Positions 53,517 through 61,425 of a stretch of 64,000 nt of DNA are shown here, one piece after another. The DNA is from an uncultured Pseudomonadota bacterium (lineage in GTDB: Bacteria; Pseudomonadota; Alphaproteobacteria; RF32; CAG-239). Made by a program: the position numbers and the translations under genes. Position 1 is the first letter of the stretch; every line of letters begins with the position of its first letter. The DNA is taken from assembly GCA_949295025.1 (NCBI GenBank), contig CASFJK010000001.1, forward strand, positions 186,001 to 250,000, written 5' to 3'. The notes beneath the pieces are model-generated. The model saw only the letters and a list, made by a program, of their open reading frames with translations. It was not told the origin of the DNA and ran no database searches.

Positions 53517-53643
53517 GTTATTATCAAATAAGATTTTGTGTAACATATTGCTAAATCTCAACAGTTTCTAATATAGATTCATTAATTTTAAATAGAATTA
53601 AAATACTATTCTCTAAATAATAGATAAAGGAGTATAGTAAAAA

Positions 53644-54057
53644 ATGAATGAAACAGAGCTTGCTTGGATAACTTATAGTTTATGGTTTGTTATTGGACTT
53701 CTTGTATATCTTTATGAGCAAAATGAAATTATTATAAAAAACAAAACAATAAAAAAAATCCAAATAAAAGTATCTAAAATTTATGCAAAAATGAATGTGT
53801 TATATAATGTAAAATTTATGATGCTATTATTAATTCTGTATATTTTCATTCCTCCTTTATTTATTGAGTCTTTTTTAACTTCTATATTTGGTGAAGCCTA
53901 TGGAGTATGTTTTAGAGATGAAATATGTAGTTACTCTTTGGTCTCATTACTTATACATCTTTTTATTACTGCAATTTTAGTTTGTTTATTCATAAATAAA
54001 AAGTATGTCCAACACTATAGCCATATATATAAAGCAAAAAAATACAATAGTTTTTAA
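53644..54057 (+). CDS. Small membrane protein (137 aa)
   Basis: Three hydrophobic segments (AWITYSLWFVIGLLVYLY; MMLLLILYIFIPPLFIESFL; LLIHLFITAILVCLFI), with a basic loop between the first two. No family is recognised. It lies divergent from the defence operon near the far end of the island. AAGGAG lies about 9 nt before ATG 53644. It could be an accessory of the defence operon or cargo of the element. Confidence 0.65.
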   Translation: MNETELAWITYSLWFVIGLLVYLYEQNEIIIKNKTIKKIQIKVSKIYAKMNVLYNVKFMMLLLILYIFIPPLFIESFLTSIFGEAYGVCFRDEICSYSLVSLLIHLFITAILVCLFINKKYVQHYSHIYKAKKYNSF

Positions 54058-54224
54058 CTAATTATTTTTTTTGGAATTCATTATTTAAAATAAAAGAAAA
54101 CCATTTATAAAAATTATTATTGCATTCAAGTGCTAAATAGTGTATATTTTGAGGAAAATTGGAGTGATAGAAATGTCAATTTTGTGTTGTTAAAACAAAT
54201 GGTTATGTGGCAAAAATTTTACAG

Positions 54225-54244
54225 TCCCTATCTCTCCGCCATAA
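54225..54244 (+). repeat. Attachment site copy (attR)
   Basis: Exact 20-bp copy of the tRNA-Ser 3' end (38064-38083), not linked to a complete tRNA. Marks the right border of the island. Confidence 0.93.
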
Positions 54245-54275
54245 AAAAAGCCTGCAAAAGCAGGCTTTTTTATGA
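54243..54275. terminator. Terminator, probably the original one of tRNA-Ser
   Basis: Stem AAAAGCCTGC / GCAGGCTTTTTT beginning right after the attR CCA. In the uninterrupted chromosome it would directly follow the tRNA; it also serves the convergent gene ending at 54277. Confidence 0.85.
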
Positions 54276-54276
54276 C

Positions 54277-55125
54277 TTATCGTTCATTTCCTTTTATTAA
54301 TTGTTTTTTTATAGGATCTGAAAATGGACGGAAACGTTTTTTCCCCAGAACCTCAAAATCTTTTTCTCCAGGGTAATAATTTAAATTGCTAAAAAATTCT
54401 TGTATTTTTAAATTTTGTTTTTTTATCCCGCCTGTTCTCATTTCATATAGCTTTTTTTGGTAGTACGGAAGTTGTTCTTTTGAACTAAATCGCACTACAT
54501 TTCTCATTATCTCTAAACCGTTATCGCGGGCTTTGCGGTCATAATCGAACTCAGACATAAACATTCTCATACCCATATCGAAGAAAGCTCTTTTATTTTC
54601 TGTATCTAAAGCCATAAGATTTGCTCGTCCGTTGTACTTTTCTCTATAAGTACATAAACCGGTTTTTTTGAAGATATGCATTGCTATAATTTCAGAATTT
54701 TCTGCTGAGTAACTTACAAATCCGGTTTGAGCGGCTAACCTTGTTATGTCTGTGGAGGTAATTGATAAGCTACATCCTAAATAAAAAGAAGATTTTTGAA
54801 GCTTTTCAGGATTTTGGGCAATCTTGTTTGCTAAGTATCTGTCTTTATCAAAATCGTCATCTTGGCGGCTGTTTAGTATGGAATAATATTTTCTGGCTCG
54901 ATGTGCTCTTGCGCATTCTTCTCTAAAAATATCGGCATTATAGCCATCAGGTATTTTAAAAAATAAATCTTCTGTATCATAAGGACCTTCAGTAAGGATT
55001 TTTTCTTTTTCTTTTTTTCTTTTTTTCCTTTGTTCGCTTATTTCTATGATGTCTTGGATATTATTTTTTATGTGTTCACCTAATTTTTGTAAAAAATCAG
55101 GGTCGTTCATAAGCTTTGCATCCAT
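54277..55125 (-). CDS. Hypothetical protein (282 aa)
   Basis: Unrecognised. The N-terminal 45 residues are highly charged and helical (ISEQRKKRKKEKEKIL). The central part has ECARAHRARKYYSILNSRQDDDFDKDRYLA and YREKYNGRANLMALDTENKRAFFDMG. It has no signal or membrane segments. AGGAG lies before the start. Its codon use, with CGT and CGC present, resembles core genes, so it belongs to the chromosome and not to the island. Confidence 0.68.
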   Translation of the reverse strand: MDAKLMNDPDFLQKLGEHIKNNIQDIIEISEQRKKRKKEKEKILTEGPYDTEDLFFKIPDGYNADIFREECARAHRARKYYSILNSRQDDDFDKDRYLANKIAQNPEKLQKSSFYLGCSLSITSTDITRLAAQTGFVSYSAENSEIIAMHIFKKTGLCTYREKYNGRANLMALDTENKRAFFDMGMRMFMSEFDYDRKARDNGLEIMRNVVRFSSKEQLPYYQKKLYEMRTGGIKKQNLKIQEFFSNLNYYPGEKDFEVLGKKRFRPFSDPIKKQLIKGNER

Positions 55126-55240
55126 TATAATCTCCTTTGTTTATATATTTTTATAGTTATATATCATATATCATACACAAAAAAATATTTTTGTCTATTC
55201 TTGTTGCAAATTTTGGAGAATAATGGCTGTTAGTATATTT

Positions 55241-55582
55241 CTAATCCCATTTTTTAAACACAAAAAAGACGGCGAGTAAAATCAGAGCAAAGCCGACAAG
55301 GTAGTTCCATTTTAGGTCTTCTTTTAGATATAAAATTGAAAATACGCAAAAGATAATGATGGTGATGGCTTCTTGCATGATTTTTAATTGAGCGGCACTG
55401 AAAAACTCATGTCCGATACGGTTTGCCGGAACTTGAAAAATATATTCAAAAAAAGCAATACCCCAACTGGCTAAAATCACAAGCCATAATGCTGTGGATT
55501 TAAATTTGAGATGACCATACCAAGCAAAGGTCATAAAAATGTTTGATATCGTTAATAAAATTACAGGATAAAATTGTCTCAT
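55241..55582 (-). CDS. DUF486 / DMT-like small membrane protein (113 aa)
   Basis: Four hydrophobic helices, with YPVILLTISNIFMTFAWYGHLKF at the start and the family-typical WGIAFFEYIFQVPANRIGHEFFSAAQLKIMQEAITIIIFCVFS. This matches DUF486, a small drug/metabolite-transporter-like family. The substrate is unknown. It lies 11 bp after ogt, in the same - strand run. Confidence 0.87.
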   Translation of the reverse strand: MRQFYPVILLTISNIFMTFAWYGHLKFKSTALWLVILASWGIAFFEYIFQVPANRIGHEFFSAAQLKIMQEAITIIIFCVFSILYLKEDLKWNYLVGFALILLAVFFVFKKWD

Positions 55583-55593
55583 CTTTTTTCTCT

Positions 55594-56058
55594 TTATTTA
55601 TATTGTTTTTCTAAATTTAATAGTTTTTGTTTAATATCAAGTCCGCCGGCGTATCCGACAAGTTTTCCGTTGCTGCCAATTACACGATGACAAGGAATGA
55701 ATATGGCAATGGGGTTTTTATTATTTGCTAAACCTATTGCTCGATATGCTTTGGAATGGTTGATGCTGATAGCAACATCTTTGTAACTTGCCGTTTCTCC
55801 ATAAGGAATTTTTTGTAAAGCTTGCCATACTTTTTGTTGGAATGTTGTGCCTTGTGGTTGCAAGTTGATGTCAAAATTTTGGCGTTTGCCTAAAAAATAT
55901 TCTTCTAATTGTTTTTTTGCTGTTTGTAGAATGGGAATATTTGTTTCGTTTGGAAAATTTTCGGATTTTGAAATAAAGCGGCAGCCGATTAATTGGTCTC
56001 TTTGGGCTTCTAACAATATTTTTCCAAAAGGTGAATCTAAGGATAAATGGAAAAACAT
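55594..56058 (-). CDS. ogt: Methylated-DNA-[protein]-cysteine S-methyltransferase (Ogt)
   Basis: Suicide enzyme that removes methyl groups from O6-methylguanine. The acceptor Cys is in IFIPCHRVIGSNGKLVGYAGGLDIKQKLL. The HTH part FQQKVWQALQKIPYGETASYKDVA precedes it. At 154 residues it is the Ogt type without an Ada N-terminal domain. It is 7 bp after the TPR gene in one - strand run, so it may be co-transcribed. Confidence 0.93.
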   Translation of the reverse strand: MFFHLSLDSPFGKILLEAQRDQLIGCRFISKSENFPNETNIPILQTAKKQLEEYFLGKRQNFDINLQPQGTTFQQKVWQALQKIPYGETASYKDVAISINHSKAYRAIGLANNKNPIAIFIPCHRVIGSNGKLVGYAGGLDIKQKLLNLEKQYK

Positions 56059-56065
56059 TTTTCCC

Positions 56066-57433
56066 TCATAAGAAATTGAGAATATGACTGGTTTTGGCTA
56101 TGTCGGTTGACACTTTTTTAGCTTCTTCTGCGAGTTCCATATTTTCATATATATAGAGAGCATCATGAAAATATTCCAAAGCTTCTTCCAACAGAGCTTT
56201 ATCTTCTTTATTTTTGCCCAGGCGATAATAAATCTCTCCGATATGATTTTGAATGCGTGCCCATTCTAAAGGATCTCTTTTTTCTGTGATTACCTTCTGT
56301 CGGTTTTTAAAACAGGTGATTGCCAGTTCAGAGATATCTTCACTGTTACTAAAGTTTCCCAGCAGGGAAAGCATGTGAGCAAGTTCTCCTTGAATGTTGG
56401 CCCAAAACTCAGGAAAAAGTGCATAGGTATATATTTTTTCGGCTTCTCTTAATTGGAAGACAGCATCACGCAAAGCTTGAATATCTTCTTTTTGCCGCCA
56501 ATAAGTGTAAAAAAGTTGGGACAGGCGGTATGAAATATATCCGTAATCGTAGGGATAATTATATTTACTTAAATATTTTTGAGCTTGACGAAAATAGCTG
56601 ATTGCATTTTTCAGATGGTTAATCGGACGTTTGGGAGAATATTCGCTAGAGGCATCAAAAAGTTGTCCCATGTGATTGTAGATGCAACCTAAATGAATGG
56701 GATTTTTGATTAAATCTTGATGGCTGAGAGCCGTATCAAACAAATTTTTGACAATTTTATAATCTTTTCCTTCGCCGCGATCATAAGCATAGCTCAGATA
56801 GATGATGCCTAATAAATTCATGATGTAAGGCATATATTCTATTGATAATGTTTTGGCAGAGTTGTCTTTTGATAATGAATTGATGATTTTTTTCAAAAGG
56901 AATTTCTTTTGAATTTGAGTTTCTTTGTTATGTGGGTTGATAGCGCTGATAACACCGCCATAAATCAAGTTGTTTAATGCAGACGGAAAATCTTTTTCAG
57001 AGCTGCTTAAATCTGCCGGAATATAAAAACTATCCATTAAAGAGATAAACGCATTGTCATCTTTTTCATATTGTTTGGAGTTTTGGAAGTTGATGCGAAT
57101 TTTATCTCCTTCACGATAACCCCAGATCAAGACATCTGCTTTGGTGCGGTCAATGATGTTTAAGCCGCGGTCAATTAAATCAAATAAGGTACGGCTGTCT
57201 AAGTTTAGAAAATTTTTGGGGAAAGGATCATCAAAATAGAAAACCTGCAATCCTTCCATCTGTTCTAGTTTTTTAGCAATAATTTCGCCACTGCGACTTT
57301 CTACATTATCAGAAAATTCAATTACGCCAACTTTGAATTTGATTAAGTTGTTGGCATCAAAAACGAATTCCGGTTCTTCTTTTTTGTGACCGGAGGAGAA
57401 AAACATTTGTTTTATTTTGTTTAATAACTGCAT
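56066..57433 (-). CDS. TPR-like repeat protein (455 aa)
   Basis: Residues about 30-160 form an alpha/beta N-terminal domain (FKVGVIEFSDNVESRSGEIIAKKLEQM, ADVLIWGYREGDKIRINF). From about 200 on, helical TPR-like repeats follow, such as HLGCIYNHMGQLFDASSEY, LRDAVFQLREAEKIY and RIQNHIGEIYYRLGKNKEDKALLEEALEYFHDALYIYE. It is probably a cytoplasmic scaffold; partner unknown. It starts 1 bp after the stop of the polytopic membrane gene, so the two products may act together. Confidence 0.75.
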   Translation of the reverse strand: MQLLNKIKQMFFSSGHKKEEPEFVFDANNLIKFKVGVIEFSDNVESRSGEIIAKKLEQMEGLQVFYFDDPFPKNFLNLDSRTLFDLIDRGLNIIDRTKADVLIWGYREGDKIRINFQNSKQYEKDDNAFISLMDSFYIPADLSSSEKDFPSALNNLIYGGVISAINPHNKETQIQKKFLLKKIINSLSKDNSAKTLSIEYMPYIMNLLGIIYLSYAYDRGEGKDYKIVKNLFDTALSHQDLIKNPIHLGCIYNHMGQLFDASSEYSPKRPINHLKNAISYFRQAQKYLSKYNYPYDYGYISYRLSQLFYTYWRQKEDIQALRDAVFQLREAEKIYTYALFPEFWANIQGELAHMLSLLGNFSNSEDISELAITCFKNRQKVITEKRDPLEWARIQNHIGEIYYRLGKNKEDKALLEEALEYFHDALYIYENMELAEEAKKVSTDIAKTSHILNFL

Positions 57434-57434
57434 G

Positions 57435-58511
57435 TCAATCTCTGTTTATGGTGTTTTTGAAGTCGTTTATATTTTGGCGTAAATCATTCATAAATTCTTG
57501 ATTTATTTCTTTGATATTTTGGTTCGGTTCATCCCAATGTTGAAGTTTGTTTAAAAACCATGCAGCCAAAAATAATGATGCGATGGGCAGAGAGGTCGCA
57601 TTGGGCAAATAAGCTTGGAAACAACTTAAAATTATGAAAAGTAGTTGGATTTTGATTATGGCAAAACAAACTTGCTGAGGAGCTAAGCCTCTAATGTGGG
57701 CTTGATAATAAATTGTGTTGGAGCTTAATTTATTATAGCGATCTCGTAGGGAAAGTTTTTTCGCAAGACTTTGTAGTAATTCTAAAGCAAAGAGGGTTAG
57801 AATTATGGAAAAACATGGTGCTAAATTTTCTGAACTACCAAAGACCATTAAAGCTCCTAAAATAAAGCCGAATATTTTGCAAGAATTATCGGTTAATTTG
57901 ATTTTTGCCGGACACCAATTGAAAATCATAAAGCTGCCATTGATGGTCAGTAAACTTAGTCCAGCTAAGCCATAGAACAAGGGGGCAGCATCTAAAAAGC
58001 ACAAAATGACTAAGGTTAGAAGATAAGCCGAATTGAATGTTGCCAAGATGCCATCTATGCCGTTTAAAATAAAATAAAAACAAGAAAAAACAGACCATAA
58101 AATGAAGATTAAGGTACGATCGGCCCAAAAAGGAATAATGCCGTTAAACATTAAAAAATCTTGCGGTAAAAATGATATTGATACGGCAACGGAAAAAATG
58201 AGTGCAATATCTAAAAACTTTGCGGTTTTGGAGAACAAGCTCAGTGTGTAGCATATTCCAGCCAGTAAAAGCGGAATGAATGTTTCTGTAGCCCTAAAAT
58301 CATGAATAAAGTCATCTTCAATGGGGGTGATGAGATAAAGTAGTGATAAAAACACAACACAACATAAATAGATTGGAGCAAAAGCTAATTCTTTTTTTAA
58401 TACATTTGAAGACACGGTTTTTATTTTTTTAGAATATAAATAAAAACTTACAAAGCTTAATGAAAAACCAACAAACAAGGTTATTATTGTTAAAATTAAT
58501 TGATATGTCAT
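57435..58511 (-). CDS. Polytopic membrane protein (358 aa)
   Basis: About ten hydrophobic segments along the first 310 residues (LILTIITLFVGFSLSFVSFYL; YLCCVVFLSLLYLITPI; FIPLLLAGICYTLSLF; TLILFALELL-type stretches later). A short cytoplasmic tail (NIKEINQEFMNDLRQNINDFK) ends the protein. No transporter motif is recognised. It is the first gene of the run with the TPR protein, ogt and DUF486. Confidence 0.72.
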   Translation of the reverse strand: MTYQLILTIITLFVGFSLSFVSFYLYSKKIKTVSSNVLKKELAFAPIYLCCVVFLSLLYLITPIEDDFIHDFRATETFIPLLLAGICYTLSLFSKTAKFLDIALIFSVAVSISFLPQDFLMFNGIIPFWADRTLIFILWSVFSCFYFILNGIDGILATFNSAYLLTLVILCFLDAAPLFYGLAGLSLLTINGSFMIFNWCPAKIKLTDNSCKIFGFILGALMVFGSSENLAPCFSIILTLFALELLQSLAKKLSLRDRYNKLSSNTIYYQAHIRGLAPQQVCFAIIKIQLLFIILSCFQAYLPNATSLPIASLFLAAWFLNKLQHWDEPNQNIKEINQEFMNDLRQNINDFKNTINRD

Positions 58512-58597
58512 GACCTGTGCCCGTTTATCTTGTTGTTGCTATGGTTATATCTTGTTTTTGTGTTTTCTTCAAGTATCAATCTATAATTATGCCTAAT

Positions 58598-59548
58598 CTA
58601 TTTTTTCAAAATATAATCATAATTTTCTTTTATCAGGCGGTTTAGTTGCGGAATTTGATATTTATAGGTTTGAGCTTTTGTTCTCAGCATGCTGTATAAT
58701 TGTCCTAAGCGAGAAGCCTGTTCTGTTGGCGATTGATGATTGTTTTTATAGTAGAAACTGCGAGGTGTTTCTAATAAGGTTCTTAAAATTTCTTCTTCTG
58801 AAATTTTTACTTTTTCAAACTTTGCTAATTGGCAAAGTTCTTTAGCTGCTGTTTTAAGCAGTTCTTTTTCTTCTTTATTATTAATTTGCTCTGAGATGTG
58901 GTGTTTGGGAGCGGAAATTAAATAACCGATAATTTGAGCCGCATTGTTCTTCCAAAAATTGTAATTATCTTTCTCGTTAAAAGTTATTTTTAATTCGGTT
59001 GCTTTTAAAATTGCTTCAATGGGTAAAGGTTCATCCGTTTCCTGAGGAGCTGATAAAGTTATTTCAGGAAGAAGCCCGCATGCCGTCAGGTTTGAATTGT
59101 TGTTGAGAAGATAGCCATTAAAATAGGCTTGATAAAAAAACTCTCCAAACAAAGGTCGGATTAATGAAAGATTGTCAATTTGGTTAAAACATACGATAGG
59201 AACATTTTGACAATATTGCGGTGAAAGAAGGGTTAAATGAGCTCGTAACGAATTGTTGTTGCAAGAAATTAAAACAGCAGAAGGTGTTTGCGAGATATGA
59301 GAGCAAGCATTGAAAGTGTAAGAATTTTTTTGCAGGTTATATTCTTCTTTTAAAGATATTTCAATTCGTTGATATTCAAAAACAGGAGCTTTGGTGGTTA
59401 AAAGGATGGCTTTTTTTCCGCCGGCTTGTAATTTTGCCATTAAAAATAAAGCTAAATCATTATCTCCAAGAACATAAACAGGGTGTTCTTCTGTTGAAAT
59501 ATTGTTGTTTTCAATATCCGGTTGAGTGTGATTTTTTTTGAAAAACAT
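58598..59548 (-). CDS. Rossmann-like protein, possibly degenerate ketopantoate reductase family (316 aa)
   Basis: The N-terminal PVYVLGDNDLALFLMAKLQAGGKKAILLTT looks like a PanE/ApbA Rossmann start, but GxGxxG is replaced by GDNDLA, so NADP binding is doubtful. The C-terminal half (FWKNNAAQIIGYLISAP, LETPRSFYYKNNHQSPTEQASRLGQLY) loosely matches the helical ketopantoate reductase domain. It may be a non-catalytic relative. It directly follows rsmB (adjacent codons), so it is co-transcribed. Confidence 0.55.
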   Translation of the reverse strand: MFFKKNHTQPDIENNNISTEEHPVYVLGDNDLALFLMAKLQAGGKKAILLTTKAPVFEYQRIEISLKEEYNLQKNSYTFNACSHISQTPSAVLISCNNNSLRAHLTLLSPQYCQNVPIVCFNQIDNLSLIRPLFGEFFYQAYFNGYLLNNNSNLTACGLLPEITLSAPQETDEPLPIEAILKATELKITFNEKDNYNFWKNNAAQIIGYLISAPKHHISEQINNKEEKELLKTAAKELCQLAKFEKVKISEEEILRTLLETPRSFYYKNNHQSPTEQASRLGQLYSMLRTKAQTYKYQIPQLNRLIKENYDYILKK

Positions 59549-60835
59549 TTAAGCTTCCTTTTTTAGACGAGCAACAAAAAACGAATCTGTACCACCATAG
59601 TTTGCCAAGTGTTGAGGCAACGTACGGATAAATCCTTCTTCGGTGATTATTTCAGCCAAATCGTTTGTTCCGCAAAGCTCTTGAGATGTTATTGGTACAA
59701 TTTTGAAGTTTTGATTATTAGCCAGAAAAGCAGCAATTTGCTTTTCCCCTTCTAATTTGGAAATGGAGCAGGTGCAATAGATTATGATGCCGCCTTGCTT
59801 TAAAATTTTAGGTGTTTGAGATAATATCTCTTTTTGCAGTTCGGCTTGTTTTTCAACATCTTTTAGGCGTTTGATGTGCATCAGTTCGGGGTGGCGGCGA
59901 ATCGTGCCGGTAGCAGAGCAGGGAGCATCTAACAAAACGGCATCATAACCTTCTTCTTTATAGTTCTTAATATATTCAAGTGCATCTGAGCAAACAACTT
60001 CAGCATTAAAATGTAATCTTTGCAGATTTTCTTGCAATTTTTTTAAGCGTGTGGCAGATATATCCAAAGCCGTAACTTTAGCTTCCTTATTAATTAGTTG
60101 GGCGGTTTTACCTCCGGGGGCGGCGCACATATCCAAAACTTTTTTATCTTTGATGTTTGGCAGTGCTTTAACAGCCAAAGCAGCAGCAAAATCTTGTACC
60201 CACCAATCACCGTTTTGATATCCTTCTAAATCGGTGATTTTGCCATTATTTTCCAAACGAATCGTATCTGAGGGTAAAAGTTTTCCCCCTAGGGTTTCTG
60301 CCCAATGTTGGGCATTGCTTTTAACGGTGATGTCGAGCTTTGGTTCAATCATGGCTGCCGATTGGATTTTTTGAATGGTCTTTTTGCCATAATCTTGATT
60401 CAAAATATGAAAAAATTCAGGCGGAAAAAACTCTCCTGTTTCTTCTTTTTTGAGTTCTTCTTTTTGTTTGCAAATGTTGCGTAAAACCGCATTAACAAAG
60501 CCGCCCACATATTTATCTGCCAAGTGTTTGGTTATTTCTACATATGAATTGATTACGGCATAATCAGGTGTGTTGAGGTATAAAATTTCGGTTGCGCCGA
60601 GAATTAAAGCATATTGTCCGTTAATGGCTGAGGCGGGGAGCTTTTTCTTTATGAATTTTTTGAGAGTTTTTTTTATGAAAACCAAATGCCGAAATGCCGT
60701 TAAAACTAACATATTGGCAAAAGCCGAATCTTGCGCAGAAAATTTGTTTTGTTCAGTTTTGACTTCACTGAAAAAACTTTTGTTTTCTAAAACTTCTTTT
60801 AGCATTTCTACCGCCGTTTGGCGAATGGTACTCAT
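59549..60835 (-). CDS. rsmB: 16S rRNA (cytosine(967)-C5)-methyltransferase RsmB
   Basis: The 428-residue protein has an N-terminal NusB-like RNA-binding domain (residues about 1-135) and a C-terminal Fmu/NOL1 methyltransferase domain. Motifs: VLDMCAAPGGKTAQL for SAM binding, ALDISATRLKKLQENL, YDAVLLDAPCSATGTIRRHPE with the PC Cys, and IIYCTCSISKLEGE with the second catalytic TC Cys. Length and motifs indicate an intact gene. Confidence 0.94.
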   Translation of the reverse strand: MSTIRQTAVEMLKEVLENKSFFSEVKTEQNKFSAQDSAFANMLVLTAFRHLVFIKKTLKKFIKKKLPASAINGQYALILGATEILYLNTPDYAVINSYVEITKHLADKYVGGFVNAVLRNICKQKEELKKEETGEFFPPEFFHILNQDYGKKTIQKIQSAAMIEPKLDITVKSNAQHWAETLGGKLLPSDTIRLENNGKITDLEGYQNGDWWVQDFAAALAVKALPNIKDKKVLDMCAAPGGKTAQLINKEAKVTALDISATRLKKLQENLQRLHFNAEVVCSDALEYIKNYKEEGYDAVLLDAPCSATGTIRRHPELMHIKRLKDVEKQAELQKEILSQTPKILKQGGIIIYCTCSISKLEGEKQIAAFLANNQNFKIVPITSQELCGTNDLAEIITEEGFIRTLPQHLANYGGTDSFFVARLKKEA

Positions 60836-60966
60836 AATCTTGCGTCCTGATATATTTATCTGATATTTTGTTGTATTCTAGTGGAAGTTTTGCATTAAGT
60901 CTATTGTGTTTTCAACAAAATTATTATAGGTTTAATTAATTTTGAAAAAAATGAAGGAAAATGACG

Positions 60967-61398
60967 ATGAAAAAGTTTGTCCCTCTGGTGATAATCGGTG
61001 CATTTCTGCTTGATGGTTGTTCCTATATGCAACAATGGAATCCATGGGCTGAAGAAAAGCCGCAAGAAGAAGTTCGCGAATCGAATGTTAATCTGTTTTT
61101 GTGGCAAGCATCTCTTGACAAATTGGGCTTTATGCCCATTCAAAGCAAAAATCAAGAAACAGGGGTGATTATAACCGATTGGTATAAAGAATCCCCAAAT
61201 GCTCTGGAGCAGTTCAAACTTGAAGTACGTGTTTTATCTAAAGAATTGCGCTCCGATGGCGTGAAAGTTAGCGGTCAAAGTCGAAGATTTGTTAATGGAA
61301 AATGGCAAACAGAAGACATGTCGTTACAAATGGAACAAGTTATCGAACTCTCAATTCTTAAAAGAGCAAGAGTTTTATATCAGAAAAGTTTTAATTAA
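60967..61398 (+). CDS. DUF3576 lipoprotein (143 aa)
   Basis: Start ATG 60967 is preferred because AAGGA lies 8 nt upstream. The signal MKKFVPLVIIGAFLLDGC ends in a lipobox Cys, so it is probably an outer- or inner-membrane lipoprotein. The mature domain (NLFLWQASLDKLGFMPIQS, GVIITDWYKES, RFKLEVRVLSKELRSDGVKV-type segment) matches DUF3576, an alphaproteobacterial family commonly encoded just before leuS. Function unknown; envelope assembly is inferred from lipidation. Confidence 0.85.
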   Translation: MKKFVPLVIIGAFLLDGCSYMQQWNPWAEEKPQEEVRESNVNLFLWQASLDKLGFMPIQSKNQETGVIITDWYKESPNALEQFKLEVRVLSKELRSDGVKVSGQSRRFVNGKWQTEDMSLQMEQVIELSILKRARVLYQKSFN

Positions 61399-61425
61399 TA
61401 AAAACAAAGACAAGGTAAAGTAACT

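Larger units (their letters stand above)
38084..54244. mobile_element. 16.2-kb integrative element in tRNA-Ser(CGA)
   Basis: The element is bounded by 20-bp direct repeats of the tRNA end, with a tyrosine integrase directly inside the tRNA border. The tRNA's probable original terminator (54243-54275) now lies beyond the far repeat. Contents: integrase, HUH Rep-like protein, ankyrin protein, two serine recombinases, a type III R-M pair, a six-gene operon with RloA/RloB, NACHT NTPase and radical SAM genes, and a membrane protein. Inside, AGA dominates arginine codons and AT content is visibly higher than in the flanks. No conjugation genes are seen, so it is mobilisable or satellite-like rather than self-transmissible. 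Confidence 0.92.

Noticed and set aside
53644-54057. Membrane protein considered as a seventh member of the defence operon
   Set aside because: It is on the opposite strand, about 200 bp away, and has its own ribosome site; only proximity links it.
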